Of a stretch of DNA of 64,000 nt, positions 1-8,784 are shown piece after piece. Where the stretch lies: NCBI GenBank assembly GCA_022841745.1, contig JALHQW010000021.1:3292-67291 (forward strand). Direction: 5' to 3'. The notes beneath the pieces are model-generated. The model worked only from the letters and a program-made list of their open reading frames with translations. It was not told the DNA's origin and did no database searches. Source of the stretch: Saprospiraceae bacterium (GTDB taxonomy: Bacteria > Bacteroidota > Bacteroidia > Chitinophagales > Saprospiraceae). Position 1 is the first letter of the stretch. The number at the start of each line of letters is the position of its first letter. Both the position numbers and the translations under genes were made by a program.

Positions 1-45
1 CCGACGGGCCAGTCGGGACGCTCTATCCAGCTGAGCGATGCCCAT
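1..45 (-). pseudogene. tRNA-Ala-like copy 3, truncated by the window edge
   Basis: Bases 1-119 repeat bases 122-240 exactly, so this is the 5' half of a further copy of the tRNA-like unit, cut by the window start. It contains the acceptor 5' strand, a D-arm (GCTC...GAGC) and the start of the abnormal anticodon arm. Its status is the same as the copy at 90-166: probably a non-functional tRNA duplicate. Confidence 0.55.
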
Positions 46-53
46 AAACGACG

Positions 54-81
54 AAAGCCGCCACTTTGCAGTGACGGCTTT
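54..81. terminator. hairpin between tRNA-like copies 2 and 3
   Basis: AAAGCCG and CGGCTTT arms with inner CACT/AGTG pairing make a strong stem around a short GCAA-type loop. The U-rich tail is better on the plus strand (CTTTT) than on the minus strand, so for the minus-strand tRNA transcript it could be a processing or weak termination hairpin. It is repeated at 175-202. Confidence 0.45.
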
Positions 82-89
82 CTTTTAGG

Positions 90-166
90 TGGAGATAATC
101 GGAGTCGAACCGATGACCTTCCCGACGGGCCAGTCGGGACGCTCTATCCAGCTGAGCGATGCCCAT
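90..166 (-). pseudogene. tRNA-Ala-like copy 2 with abnormal anticodon arm
   Basis: The 3' half (variable loop, T-arm, 3' acceptor strand, discriminator A) is identical to the tRNA-Ala at 211-284, and the D-arm is intact (GCTC/GAGC). The anticodon arm is replaced by a seven-pair stem TCCCGAC/GTCGGGA with a six-base TGGCCC loop, about three bases longer than a normal 17-base arm. The 5' acceptor strand (ATGGGCA) pairs poorly with the 3' strand (TATCTCC). I infer a defective duplicate or chimera. A real tRNA with an odd arm cannot be fully excluded without a covariance-model score. Confidence 0.55.
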
Positions 167-174
167 AAACGACG

Positions 175-202
175 AAAGCCGCCACTTTGCAGTGACGGCT
201 TT
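175..202. terminator. hairpin downstream of tRNA-Ala
   Basis: Identical copy of the hairpin at 54-81, lying between tRNA-Ala and the tRNA-like copy 2, so the repeating unit is tRNA plus hairpin with a 121-bp period. Confidence 0.45.
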
Positions 203-210
203 CTTTTAGG

Positions 211-284
<74 letters not shown>

Positions 285-407
285 TTTGATTCTGTAGCAA
301 AAGACCCTTTTGCCGATTGCGGGTGCGAAATTACAAGTTTTCTGGAAAAATAAAACGGTAAGTGAAAAAAAACTATGGCAATCGCATAAAAAAAGGAGAC
401 AGGGAAA

Positions 408-630
408 TTGTTTATTGCAGGAAAAAACGACATAGAAATGAACCCTGCACTCACTTTATTCAAAGCGCATTTTGGTTCAATAACAGACCCACGGGACGAG
501 AGGGGCTTGCACCATCGCCTCATGGATGTACAAGCGATGGCCGTAATGGCTATTATCCGTATGGTGCTGACGGAGGTTGAAAAACTCGCCCCGGCCATCG
601 AGCCGGGCAAATTCGAGTGCTTTGTCGGTG
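408..630 (+). pseudogene. ISAs1-family transposase N-terminal remnant
   Basis: The translation carries the typical ISAs1 N-terminal pattern: an F-G-S-I-x-DPR-x-ER motif, then HHxLMDV and a hydrophobic AMAVMAII stretch. The expected Y-G-A-D-G-G segment sits in another frame at about 552-570, and the following V-E-K-L-A returns to the first frame, so the copy has compensating frameshifts. Only about 70 codons remain of roughly 370, and no DDE catalytic region is present. This is a decayed insertion-sequence fragment. The family assignment rests on motif recognition only. Confidence 0.6.
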
Positions 631-924
631 GCAATTCGAGGGACGTGAAGAAGGCAGCGGTGAGGTTTTATTCGTAACTATTCCCAGATTTTCAAACAAA
701 AACAATTTTTGGCTGTGCAATGCGGAGTTTCTTACCGACATTTCGCAGTCAATTTTTTTGGGCAATGGGCCAGAAAAGTTGAATCGAAGAAAAATTTCTG
801 AGAGAAAGATTCCGAAGCCTTGAAGCCTTAGCAAGTTAATGTGAGGTCTGGATTATAATCTTCATAAATGATTGATAATCAGGCCTTATCGAAATAATAA
901 CAGGAGAAGCGGATATGGCAGTAC

Positions 925-998
925 CCATGCGGGAAGGCTGGTTATCAAACCCGCCTGTTCCGGAACAAGCGGGTTTGATAACCAGCCCTCCCGCATGG
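925..998. repeat. 74-bp palindrome, TGTTCCGGAACA-type core (copy 1)
   Basis: A near-perfect inverted repeat centred on TTCCGGAA. The arms begin CCATGCGGGA and contain GGCTGGTTATCAAACC and its complement. The inner half (GGTTATCAAACCC with core GTTCCGGAAC) recurs at 24630-24700, making a dispersed palindrome family. There is no T-run, so it is not an ordinary terminator. The 631-1124 interval otherwise shows no credible gene. Confidence 0.85.
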
Positions 999-1124
999 CT
1001 ATCGGGACGGTTCAAGGTTCTGCTTGAATTATCACTCCAAATTCTTCCATCAAGAAACCCCGGTTTAATCTTAACCTCACGTTAAATTACCGCCACTCAG
1101 TTGACCCACAATAATTTTTGAGAA

Positions 1125-2768
1125 ATGAAAAACATACACATCCTTATCCTACTGCTCGCCCTTGCAGGCAATATCGCAGCCCAGTCCATCGGCGTTGGCG
1201 CAAAGCCGACCAAGGGCGCTAAAGTCCATTTCGATGGCACGGCCAAATCCCTCAACGACAATTGGAAATATTGGGAGGGGCCTCGATTCAAGGCCGCCAT
1301 GCCCATCAAATGGGCTATCGTGAAGGACCCAACTGGCTCCGGCACGGCCATGAACACCAACGACCCTGCCGCAGCGGGCGGCCTTTACGGTGCTGCCGAC
1401 ATCGTGACCAAGCAGGAATTCCGTGACTTCCGGGCGCATGTGGAGTTTCTTATTCAAGAACCCGGCGGCAACAGCGGCGTCTATCTCCAGAACCGTTACG
1501 AGATACAGGTACTCGATGGCGACAGCACAGCGCACGGGATTGCTGCCGTCATCAACGAGCGGCGGGCGCCCTACCATCTATATAATGGTATAGGCAAATG
1601 GAACGCCTACGATGTGGTGTTCCGGGCGGCTCGTTTCAAGGATGGTAAATTGGTGGAAAAGCCTATGGTGACGCTGCATTTCAACGGCGTGAAGGTGCAT
1701 CAAAACCAGCCAATACAGCAGGTATGGGGCGGCCCCAATTCCGGCCTCGATGGTGGCAATGACGGTGGCAAGGGCATCACTGACCGCCCCGGAGGCCTCA
1801 AGCTGCAAGCCGAGGGCCATAACGTGCTCTATCGTAATATCTGGATGGAGGAACTCAAACTCGATGCCCCGAACACCGACCTCATCGAGCCAGGAAAACC
1901 CGCCGTGGAGGCCGTGGCGACGGAACCCCGCCTGCAACGGGTGCCTTTCAAAAGCAAAGTGGACAGCGAGGAACACGAGTTTTTCATGTACTTGCCCAAG
2001 GGGCACGATGGCGTGGTTGACAAGAAATACCCCGTACTAATGTTCCTGCATGGCAATGGCGAGCGGGGCAATGGCCGTGATGAACTCGACTATGTGCTCA
2101 CCCACGGCCCGCTGTACGAGGCTTGGATTCAAAAGCGTGACCTACCGTTCATCATCATCTCGCCACAACTGCCCATGTTCGGCATGGACAAAAAAGGCAT
2201 TTCCTATATTGACAACCGCAGCAAGGATTCGATTCCCAAGCGACTCACCGATGGCACCCCACCTCGCAACTGGGGCGACCTGCCAGGTGGCCCGATACTC
2301 GGTTCGGTACCATCCGACACCTTCCCCCGTGGCATAAAGACCCTTCCCGATGGTTGGGAAAGAGTAGAGGACGACCTGCTGGTCATGCTCGATTTTGTGC
2401 AAAACTATTACCAAGGCGATAGACAGCGTACTTACCTCACGGGCCTTAGCTACGGTGGCTTCGGCACCTACCATTTTGCCAGTACGCATTCGGAGCGGTT
2501 CGCCGCCATCGCCCCAGTGGTGGGCTGGGGGCACCCAGATTTCATGCCGCCCATTGCGAAAGCAAAAATCCCCTCCTGGACTTTCGCTGGCGGCTTGGAT
2601 GGCGTGATTCACCCCCGCTATTTCTATGCTGGCGTTAATAAGCTAAAGGAACTCGGCGCCCCTGACGTGCGCTTCACCATTCACGAGGACTTGGGGCACG
2701 ATACCTGGCGACGGGTGTATGGTGGGCAGGATTTGTATGACTGGTTGTTGTCGAAAAGGAAGGAGTGA
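1125..2768 (+). CDS. secreted DUF1080 (3-keto-disaccharide hydrolase-like) / alpha-beta hydrolase esterase fusion
   Basis: A signal peptide (residues 1-19, ending I-A-A-Q) exports a 547-residue two-domain enzyme. Residues about 30-245 match the DUF1080/concanavalin-like fold (pattern GGLYGAADIVTKQEFRDFRAHVEF region, ending in a Y-R-N-I-W-M-E-E strand), a family now linked to 3-keto-glycoside hydrolysis. Residues about 270-545 are an alpha/beta hydrolase of the PHB-depolymerase/feruloyl-esterase type: oxyanion loop FLHGNGERG, nucleophile elbow G-L-S-Y-G-G with Ser442, and a C-terminal Asp/His pair in GLDGVIH and DLGHDTW. The expected role is removal of acyl groups and sugar units from glycans in the periplasm or outside. 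The substrate is unknown. The tail-to-tail neighbour is rnz, 3 bp away. Confidence 0.82.
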   Translation: MKNIHILILLLALAGNIAAQSIGVGAKPTKGAKVHFDGTAKSLNDNWKYWEGPRFKAAMPIKWAIVKDPTGSGTAMNTNDPAAAGGLYGAADIVTKQEFRDFRAHVEFLIQEPGGNSGVYLQNRYEIQVLDGDSTAHGIAAVINERRAPYHLYNGIGKWNAYDVVFRAARFKDGKLVEKPMVTLHFNGVKVHQNQPIQQVWGGPNSGLDGGNDGGKGITDRPGGLKLQAEGHNVLYRNIWMEELKLDAPNTDLIEPGKPAVEAVATEPRLQRVPFKSKVDSEEHEFFMYLPKGHDGVVDKKYPVLMFLHGNGERGNGRDELDYVLTHGPLYEAWIQKRDLPFIIISPQLPMFGMDKKGISYIDNRSKDSIPKRLTDGTPPRNWGDLPGGPILGSVPSDTFPRGIKTLPDGWERVEDDLLVMLDFVQNYYQGDRQRTYLTGLSYGGFGTYHFASTHSERFAAIAPVVGWGHPDFMPPIAKAKIPSWTFAGGLDGVIHPRYFYAGVNKLKELGAPDVRFTIHEDLGHDTWRRVYGGQDLYDWLLSKRKE

Positions 2769-2771
2769 TGG

Positions 2772-3701
2772 TTAATCAATAACGTCGGCTACAAAGCAAG
2801 CGTAACGTTTCCCCTCCTCTCCCAATTTCACCCTATCAAAAACCTCCCCCGCCTCCTCTAGAAACCTCCCTAACTCTCTATACCTCGACGAATAATGCCC
2901 ACAAATCAATTGCCCAACCCCGGCCTTTCGGGCCAGTTCGGCGGCTTGGCGGGCAGTGCTGTGCATGGTGAGGGCGGCATTTTCGGCAAAGTCGTCGCAG
3001 AAGGTGGTATCGTGGTAGAGCATACTCACACCTTGTATATGGGGCAGTACAGCATCGTCGGCTATCGTGTCGGTGAGGAAGGCATAGGAGCGCAAAGGGG
3101 CAGGCGGTAGGGTGAGGTCCTCATTGCGGAGCAACTGGCCATTTTCCAAAAGCACATCCTCGCCTGCCTTGGCGGCCTTTATTTGTGAAATGGTCAGTTG
3201 GTGCACTCTAATTTGCTCGGGGCGAATGTTCAGCGGGCGGGGCTTCTCCCGAAATACATAGCCTACGGTCGGTATGCTATGCTTCAGCGGGATGGAATAG
3301 ACGCTAACCGAGTCATTTTCAAAAACCAAATTGGGAGACTGGGTGTCCACTGCATGAAAACGGATGGGATAGGAAAGATAGCCTCCCGGCTTCAGTTGCG
3401 CAGCAATCATGGGCTCCAAGCCTGCGGGGGAAAAAATATCCAGTGGGGTTTGGCGGCCGTTTAGGTCGTACGAAAAAAGCAAGCCAGGCAACCCGAACAC
3501 ATGGTCGCCGTGTAGGTGGCTGATGAAAATCTGTTGGATTTTGTGGCGGGGGATATCGAAGTCGCCCATCCTCATTTGGGTGCCCTCGCCACAGTCGAGC
3601 AAGAAGTGATGATTGTGTACATGTAACACCTGCGAAGTGGGGTAGCGCCCGAAAGCGGGTGTTGCGGCATTTACTCCCAGAATCGTCAGGTCAAACCTCA
3701 T
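2772..3701 (-). CDS. rnz: ribonuclease Z
   Basis: A 309-residue metallo-beta-lactamase-fold endonuclease that trims the 3' ends of pre-tRNAs. The zinc motif H-L-H-G-D-H is at residues 62-67. Later ligands are in LYHDTTFCDDF and the C-terminal GHYSSRY segment, all typical of short-form RNase Z (usually 300-310 residues). Its ATG overlaps the TGA of the upstream STAS gene (ATGA), so the two are translationally coupled and probably co-transcribed from the promoter near 4140. Only 3 bp separate its stop from the convergent esterase gene, leaving no room for an independent terminator. Confidence 0.95.
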   Translation of the reverse strand: MRFDLTILGVNAATPAFGRYPTSQVLHVHNHHFLLDCGEGTQMRMGDFDIPRHKIQQIFISHLHGDHVFGLPGLLFSYDLNGRQTPLDIFSPAGLEPMIAAQLKPGGYLSYPIRFHAVDTQSPNLVFENDSVSVYSIPLKHSIPTVGYVFREKPRPLNIRPEQIRVHQLTISQIKAAKAGEDVLLENGQLLRNEDLTLPPAPLRSYAFLTDTIADDAVLPHIQGVSMLYHDTTFCDDFAENAALTMHSTARQAAELARKAGVGQLICGHYSSRYRELGRFLEEAGEVFDRVKLGEEGKRYACFVADVID

Positions 3702-4075
3702 AGGCGCTCTGCGCTCAAAGACCGCTCGATGTCCTCCAAAATGACGTAGTCCTTGGATTCTTCGAGCGTGGGCAGGATGGTGAGCACGGAGTCGAGCCGG
3801 GAGATTTCAATCAACTTGCGCACAGTGTCGTGCTTGATGCCAGTGAGGACAAAACAGCCGAGGCTCTTCCAAAGGCGGTTGGCGGTAAGGATGGCGCTAA
3901 GGCCAGAGGAGTCCACGTACTTTACTTCGGAAAGGTCGAGGATAAGGTTGGGCACCCCTTCATTGGAGATGATGACCAACTCTGATTTCAGGTTTGGGGC
4001 CACCACGGAATTGAGGTTTTCGTCGTGGAGATGGAGGACTGCGTAACGCTCCTGCTTATCTATCGAATATTTCAT
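3698..4075 (-). CDS. STAS-domain anti-sigma factor antagonist-like protein
   Basis: A 125-residue single STAS domain of the SpoIIAA/RsbV type, normally a switch protein that binds an anti-sigma kinase. The motif Y-V-D-S-S-G-L-S (residues 53-60) carries the serine that partner kinases phosphorylate. ATG at 4075 is preferred over an upstream TTG because the family begins directly with the first beta strand (MKYSIDKQ). No kinase or phosphatase partner is encoded nearby, so the partner must be elsewhere. It forms a two-gene unit with rnz (4-bp overlap). Confidence 0.88.
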   Translation of the reverse strand: MKYSIDKQERYAVLHLHDENLNSVVAPNLKSELVIISNEGVPNLILDLSEVKYVDSSGLSAILTANRLWKSLGCFVLTGIKHDTVRKLIEISRLDSVLTILPTLEESKDYVILEDIERSLSAERL

Positions 4076-4135
4076 GCTACGGTTTTGCGCTTGAAGTGGA
4101 TTGCCCAAGTGGAGGGCTATGCCAGAATTAAGGCG

Positions 4136-4168
4136 CTAAGTTACCATTTTCTATTGCAATTATTCAAA
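4136..4168 (-). promoter_or_regulatory. Bacteroidota-type promoter for STAS-rnz
   Basis: On the minus strand TTTG (4165-4168), a 21-bp spacer, then TAACTTAG (4136-4143), close to the TTTG-N19/21-TAnnTTTG consensus. It lies about 60 bp upstream of the STAS start codon. Confidence 0.5.
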
Positions 4169-4713
4169 TAGTGGTGGTTGCGAGAAGATTTTGAGCGTTT
4201 TTTTTACCCTACTTCCCTCTAACCCCACCCAAACACCACACATCAATTTTGATGTAAAGTGCTGTTTGTCAGTAATTTAAGACAATTTTTATTTCAACGT
4301 AAAACGCATAAATTGCCATTGCAATATGTTTGCTTTTGGAAGTGCATCAAACTAAGGTTGGGATGAAACGTTTATTTGCCGAACTTTGCCAGCCGTTGGT
4401 GAACTGGGGCCAGGAACCAAAAGAAACTGTCAAGGCAACATTGAGTGCAGGAAAGATTTTGTTCTACTTGGTGTGCCTTTTTCGAAATTTTATCACCAAT
4501 CTGGTTGTAGTCACGAAATGCTGGCACTGTTTTTTACCATGAAATGGATGCCGTTTCTAAAATGCCATCAAGGAGAAAAATTGTAGCCTTCGAAACGGCA
4601 TCAAGCGACGGAATGGGCAAGTTTTTTCGGGCCTATTTTGAACTTTCTTCAAATCATCTTAACATTGCTTCGATTCCCCAATGAATTGTCAAAATTTCAC
4701 CGATTCAACTGAT
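4169..4713. other. intergenic, divergent upstream region of clpC
   Basis: About 545 bp without a convincing gene. A 70-codon reading frame at 4330-4542 has no family resemblance, no leader and poor composition. A TATGTTTG box at 4324-4331 fits a -7 element but lacks a matching -33. It probably holds the clpC promoter and leader. Confidence 0.4.
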
Positions 4714-7263
4714 ATGAACGACAAGAAATTTTCAAACAAAGTAAAAAAAATAATCTCTGCCAGCCGTGATGAGGCTTTGCGGCTTGGGCAGGATTTTATC
4801 GGTACCGAGCACTTGCTGCTTGGCCTGATAAGGGAGGCCGACACACTCGCCTTTAAGACGCTGGATTCCCTCGACGTTGACCCCGTTGAGCTTCAGCAGA
4901 TTATCGAAGAAACCGTGCCCCGCCGCCCATCGGCCAACTCTACCATTCATATAGGCAATTTGCCGCTCAACAAACAAGCGGAAAAAGTGCTGAAAGTGAC
5001 TTTTTTGGAGGCCAAGGCCAACAAAAGTGAGGAGGTTTCGCCGGAACACCTGGTTCTTTCCATCCTAAAGCACAAGGACAACCCTGCTTCCCGTATCCTG
5101 AACCATTTTGATATTGACTACGAAATCTTCCGCACGGAACTTGAATACGTCCGTCAAGAGCAAGGCATGACCGAGGCACCGGAAATCTACAACGCCGCTC
5201 CGCCACCCGACGACGAGTCGAGCTACGACGACGACGAGAACGCTCGCTACCAACAGCAACAGCGCAAGGGCCAGCAAAAGTCCCGCACCCCGGTGCTCGA
5301 CAATTTTGGCCGAGACGTGACTCGCCATGCAGAAGAAGGCAAGCTCGATCCCATCATCGGACGGGAAAGTGAAATCGAGCGGGTGTCGCAAATCCTCAGC
5401 CGCCGCAAGAAGAACAACCCGATTTTGATAGGCGAGCCGGGCGTTGGCAAAACGGCAATTGTAGAGGGCTTGGCGCTTCGTATTTTCCAAAAGAAAGTGC
5501 CCCGCACCCTGTTCAACAAGCGCATCGTGATGCTCGACATGGCAGCCATGGTCGCTGGCACAAAGTACCGGGGCCAGTTCGAGGAGCGCATGAAGGCCAT
5601 CATGAACGAATTGGAGAAGTCAAGGGACGTCATCCTGTTCATTGACGAGATCCACACGATTGTGGGTGCTGGCGGTGCCACGGGTTCGCTGGACGCATCC
5701 AATATCTTCAAGCCTGCGCTTGCTCGGGGTGAGTTGCAGTGCATAGGTGCTTCTACATTGGACGAGTACCGCCAGTACATCGAAAAAGATGGTGCACTCG
5801 ACCGTCGTTTCCAGCGGGTAGTGGTTGACCCACCGTCAGCCGATGATACTATCCATATTTTGAACAATATCAAGGAAAAATACGAGGAATTCCACAACGT
5901 GGTGTACTCCGACAATGCCATCAAAGCCTGCGTGAAGCTTAGCGACCGCTACATGAGCGACCGCTTCCTGCCGGACAAGGCCATTGACGTGATGGATGAG
6001 GTAGGCGCAAGGGTTCACTTGAAGAACATCCATGTGCCGAAGCACATTGAGGAATACGAAAAGAAAATAGAGCAGATAAAGGAGCAGAAGAACCAGGCTG
6101 TGAAAAACCAGCAATACGAGCGTGCCGCCGACCTTCGGGACGAGGAGAGCAAGCTGCTGCGCCAGCTCGATTTTGCCAAGATGCAATGGGAGGAAGAGAG
6201 CAAGACCAAGCGCTATCCTGTTGACGAAGAGGACATTGCGGAAGTAGTGTCCATGATGACCGGCATCCCCGTGAAGCGGGTGGCTCAGAGCGAGAGCAAG
6301 AAGCTCGTGAACATGACCGATGACATCAAAAAGCTCATCATCGGCCAGGACGATGCTGTGAAAAAAATCGTGAAGGCCATCCAGCGCAACCGGGTTGGCT
6401 TGAAAGACCCGAAGAAGCCCATCGGCTCCTTCATCTTCCTCGGCCCCACTGGCGTTGGTAAAACGGAGTTGGCCAAGTCATTGGCCCGTTACCTGTTCGA
6501 TTCCGATGATGCCCTTATCCGCATTGACATGAGCGAGTACATGGAGAAGTTCTCCATCAGCCGCCTTATCGGTGCGCCTCCGGGCTATGTGGGCTACGAA
6601 GAGGGGGGACAGTTGACGGAAAAGGTTCGCCGCAAGCCCTACAGTGTGGTGCTTTTGGATGAAATCGAGAAGGCACACCCGGATGTTTATAATATCCTTT
6701 TGCAAGTGCTGGACGATGGACAATTGACCGACAGCTTGGGCCGCAAGGTGGATTTCAAGAATACCATCATCATCATGACCTCCAATATCGGCGTTCGTCA
6801 GTTGAAGGATTTTGGACAAGGTGTTGGCTTCGCAACGAAAGCACGGGTGGAAGCGGCAGAAGACCATGCCAAGACGGTCATCCGGGATGCCTTGAAAAAG
6901 ACGTTCTCGCCGGAGTTCTTGAACCGCATTGACGACGTCGTCATCTTCAACAGCCTACAGCGTGAGGAGATATTCCAGATAATTGACATCACGCTAAAAG
7001 ATGTTTTCAAACGGCTTGAAGCCTTGGGTTACAAGCTTGTGCTGACCGAAAAGGGGAAAGAATTTGTGGCCGAAAAAGGCTTCGACCCGCAGTTCGGCGC
7101 AAGGCCGCTGAATCGTGCCATCCAGAAATACATTGAAGACCCACTGGCAGAATTCCTGCTGAACGAAAACGTTGCCGAAGGCTCCATTCTGGAGGCTGAC
7201 CTCAATGAGGATAGTTCTGGGTTGGTGATTTCTTACGCCAAGGAAGTGAAAACCGATGCTTGA
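4714..7263 (+). CDS. clpC: ATP-dependent Clp protease ATP-binding subunit ClpC
   Basis: An 849-residue AAA+ unfoldase feeding ClpP. In order: two N-terminal Clp_N repeats ([27 protein letters not shown]), AAA1 with Walker A G-E-P-G-V-G-K-T near residue 242 and Walker B LFIDEIHT, a UVR/coiled-coil middle segment ([13 protein letters not shown]), AAA2 with Walker A G-P-T-G-V-G-K-T near 577, and a C-terminal ClpB-D2-small-like domain. The VGF loop (G-V-G-F-A) expected for ClpP docking lies after AAA2 Walker B. I use ATG 4714 ([10 protein letters not shown]), where the family starts; an in-frame ATG at 4681 would add 11 residues. A terminator follows at 7307. Confidence 0.96.
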   Translation: MNDKKFSNKVKKIISASRDEALRLGQDFIGTEHLLLGLIREADTLAFKTLDSLDVDPVELQQIIEETVPRRPSANSTIHIGNLPLNKQAEKVLKVTFLEAKANKSEEVSPEHLVLSILKHKDNPASRILNHFDIDYEIFRTELEYVRQEQGMTEAPEIYNAAPPPDDESSYDDDENARYQQQQRKGQQKSRTPVLDNFGRDVTRHAEEGKLDPIIGRESEIERVSQILSRRKKNNPILIGEPGVGKTAIVEGLALRIFQKKVPRTLFNKRIVMLDMAAMVAGTKYRGQFEERMKAIMNELEKSRDVILFIDEIHTIVGAGGATGSLDASNIFKPALARGELQCIGASTLDEYRQYIEKDGALDRRFQRVVVDPPSADDTIHILNNIKEKYEEFHNVVYSDNAIKACVKLSDRYMSDRFLPDKAIDVMDEVGARVHLKNIHVPKHIEEYEKKIEQIKEQKNQAVKNQQYERAADLRDEESKLLRQLDFAKMQWEEESKTKRYPVDEEDIAEVVSMMTGIPVKRVAQSESKKLVNMTDDIKKLIIGQDDAVKKIVKAIQRNRVGLKDPKKPIGSFIFLGPTGVGKTELAKSLARYLFDSDDALIRIDMSEYMEKFSISRLIGAPPGYVGYEEGGQLTEKVRRKPYSVVLLDEIEKAHPDVYNILLQVLDDGQLTDSLGRKVDFKNTIIIMTSNIGVRQLKDFGQGVGFATKARVEAAEDHAKTVIRDALKKTFSPEFLNRIDDVVIFNSLQREEIFQIIDITLKDVFKRLEALGYKLVLTEKGKEFVAEKGFDPQFGARPLNRAIQKYIEDPLAEFLLNENVAEGSILEADLNEDSSGLVISYAKEVKTDA

Positions 7264-7306
7264 CGTGAGAAACCCTGATTTTTACAGCAATTTTTGATAA
7301 ATAACA

Positions 7307-7351
7307 GGCCAATGCACGACTGGATAGTTGGGCATTGGCCGTTTGTTTTTT
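7307..7351 (+). terminator. terminator of clpC
   Basis: Stem GGCCAATGC/GCATTGGCC (7307-7315 with 7332-7340) followed by GTTTGTTTTTT, 43 bp after the clpC stop. Confidence 0.75.
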
Positions 7352-7592
7352 ACGTTTGTGGGGAAAAATTTGGGTAAAACAGCCTTGCGTAAGGTTTTGC
7401 CCAAATCAGAAGGACTCAGCGGAACGAAAGAAGCATTTTAATTGTAGCACGAAAAACAGTTGATTGGGTTGGATAAAGTTTGTGAACCTTCGCAGCGACC
7501 ATTCTATCCATCAACTTTAACAACTAAATGACAGGTTTTTGAGTCAGGGGTGCTTTTGCATAGGCATTGAACTAGTTATCAACGAACAGTGC
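7352..7592. other. leader region of infC
   Basis: About 240 bp without a gene between the clpC terminator and the word array that precedes infC. It is the expected place for an infC-rpmI-rplT leader, but no attenuator structure could be assigned by eye. Confidence 0.35.
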
Positions 7593-7627
7593 CCACCAAT
7601 CCACCAATCACGAATCACCAGTCACAC
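7593..7627. repeat. word array upstream of infC (CCAATCAC type)
   Basis: Degenerate tandem words around CACCAATC/ACGAATCACC. Their reverse complements (GTGATTGGTGATT...) form a second array at 8243-8277 directly after infC, so infC lies between inverted arms. Confidence 0.65.
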
Positions 7628-7659
7628 ATTACTTATTCTTTAACTAAACCTATTTCCAT

Positions 7660-8247
7660 TTGGCAAAAGGATCTTTTAACCGCAACTTCTCAAGGCCGCC
7701 AGAGCCTAAGTTTCGAATCAACGAACAAATCAGGGTTCCAGATGTCCGCATCACGGGTGAAAACCTAGAGGAGGTCAGTGAAATCGTTGGGGAAAAAATA
7801 GAGGCAGGCGCAATCGTGCCAACCCGTAAGGCCCTGTTCTGGGCCGACAAAGCACAGCTCGACCTTATCGAAATATCACCAAATGCTGCCCCTCCCGTGT
7901 GCAGGCTAACGGACTTCAACAAGTACCTGTACGAGAAGAAGCGGAAAGAGAAGGAAATGAAGGCCAAGGCAGCCAAGACGGTATTGAAGGAAATCCGCTT
8001 CGGCCCCAACACGGACGACCACGACTTCGAGTTCAAGACCAAGCACGCCAAAAACTTCCTGGAGGAAAACGCCAAGGTGAAGGCATACGTGCATTTCTTT
8101 GGCCGTACCATCGTCTTCAAAGACCGTGGCTTCGACCTCCTGAACCGCTTTGTGAAGGAACTGGAAGAGGTCGGTACACCAGAAGCCCCCATCAAATTGG
8201 AAGGGAAGCGCATGATCGTGGTACTGACGCCTAAGAAGAAGAAGTGA
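7660..8247 (+). CDS. infC: translation initiation factor IF-3
   Basis: A 195-residue IF-3 that binds the 30S subunit and checks initiator tRNA and start codon. The N-terminal domain (RINEQIRVPDVRITGE; L-D-L-I-E-I-S-P-N-A-A-P-P-V-C-R) and C-terminal domain (KEIRFGPNTDDHDFEFK, K-H-A-K-N-F-L-E) are both complete, with a basic tail. No ATG exists at the expected beginning; the frame starts with TTG (7660), as IF-3 genes often use rare initiators for autoregulation. There is no Shine-Dalgarno. rpmI and rplT follow, the usual order, but with wide gaps (147 and 192 bp) holding word arrays and an internal promoter. Confidence 0.96.
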   Translation: MAKGSFNRNFSRPPEPKFRINEQIRVPDVRITGENLEEVSEIVGEKIEAGAIVPTRKALFWADKAQLDLIEISPNAAPPVCRLTDFNKYLYEKKRKEKEMKAKAAKTVLKEIRFGPNTDDHDFEFKTKHAKNFLEENAKVKAYVHFFGRTIVFKDRGFDLLNRFVKELEEVGTPEAPIKLEGKRMIVVLTPKKKK

Positions 8248-8277
8248 TTGGTGATTAGTAACTCGTGATTCGTAACT
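8243..8277. repeat. word array downstream of infC (GTGATTGG type)
   Basis: Begins inside the last sense codon and stop codon of infC (AAG TGA TTG GTG ATT) and is complementary in word content to 7593-7627. Confidence 0.6.
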
Positions 8278-8335
8278 TACCAGTTGAGAAAGAGAGAAAA
8301 AATCTCATTTTCATCGCCAAATATGCCAATCCTCA

Positions 8336-8368
8336 TTTGGAAATGACCCAAGGAGTTGCTTACCTTTG
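8336..8368 (+). promoter_or_regulatory. internal promoter before rpmI
   Basis: TTTG (8336-8339), 21-bp spacer, TACCTTTG (8361-8368): an almost perfect Bacteroidota promoter, giving a transcript start about 20 bp before the rpmI ATG at 8395. It implies rpmI-rplT can be transcribed independently of infC. Confidence 0.65.
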
Positions 8369-8394
8369 CGCTCCTTTACATCAAAACGTTTATT

Positions 8395-8592
8395 ATGCCA
8401 AAATTGAAGTCACATTCCGGCTCAAAGAAGCGTTTCACGCTGACGGGCTCCGGCAAGGTTAAGCGCTTCCACGCAAACACCTCGCACAGGTTTTGGGGCA
8501 AAAGCCCAAAGGCCAAGCTGCGCCACGCTGGTTCCACAGTTGTAGATGCTTCTGACCAAGATCGCATCAAGCGTATGCTCGCAGTCGGATAA
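8395..8592 (+). CDS. rpmI: 50S ribosomal protein L35
   Basis: A 65-residue L35 with the family opening [14 protein letters not shown] and the basic central part ([16 protein letters not shown]). The start is ATG 8395; an upstream in-frame ATG at 8356 would add 13 residues and lies before the predicted transcript start. It precedes rplT as in most bacteria, but with a 192-bp spacer of tandem words (8595-8626 and 8714-8753). Confidence 0.96.
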   Translation: MPKLKSHSGSKKRFTLTGSGKVKRFHANTSHRFWGKSPKAKLRHAGSTVVDASDQDRIKRMLAVG

Positions 8593-8594
8593 GC

Positions 8595-8626
8595 AGAAAT
8601 TGGGAAATTAGAAATTGAGAAATTCT
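8595..8626. repeat. word array after rpmI (GAAATTGG type)
   Basis: Four near-copies of a GAAATT-based word within 32 bp, starting 2 bp after the rpmI stop. Confidence 0.55.
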
Positions 8627-8713
8627 GGCTTCCATAGCCTTAATGCCTTGTTCCACTAATTCCAACTTTGAAACAAACAGATTTTTAACGAGAGTCCAGG
8701 CTGCAAGCCTTCT

Positions 8714-8753
8714 CGATTGCGGATTTGCGATTACGGATTGCGGATTGCAATCG
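8714..8753. repeat. word array before rplT (GATTGCG type)
   Basis: Five near-copies of GATTGCGGATT-like words ending in a complementary GCAATCG, so it can fold back on itself. It lies 32 bp before the rplT ATG. Confidence 0.55.
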
Positions 8754-8784
8754 AAAGCCCTGAGCTGTACTAAAAATTCATTTT

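Noticed and set aside
925-998. Rho-independent terminator
   Set aside because: The stem is far too long, has no T-run and has no gene ending just upstream; it belongs to a dispersed palindrome family.
4330-4542. 70-codon frame before clpC
   Set aside because: No promoter, family or composition support; likely chance.
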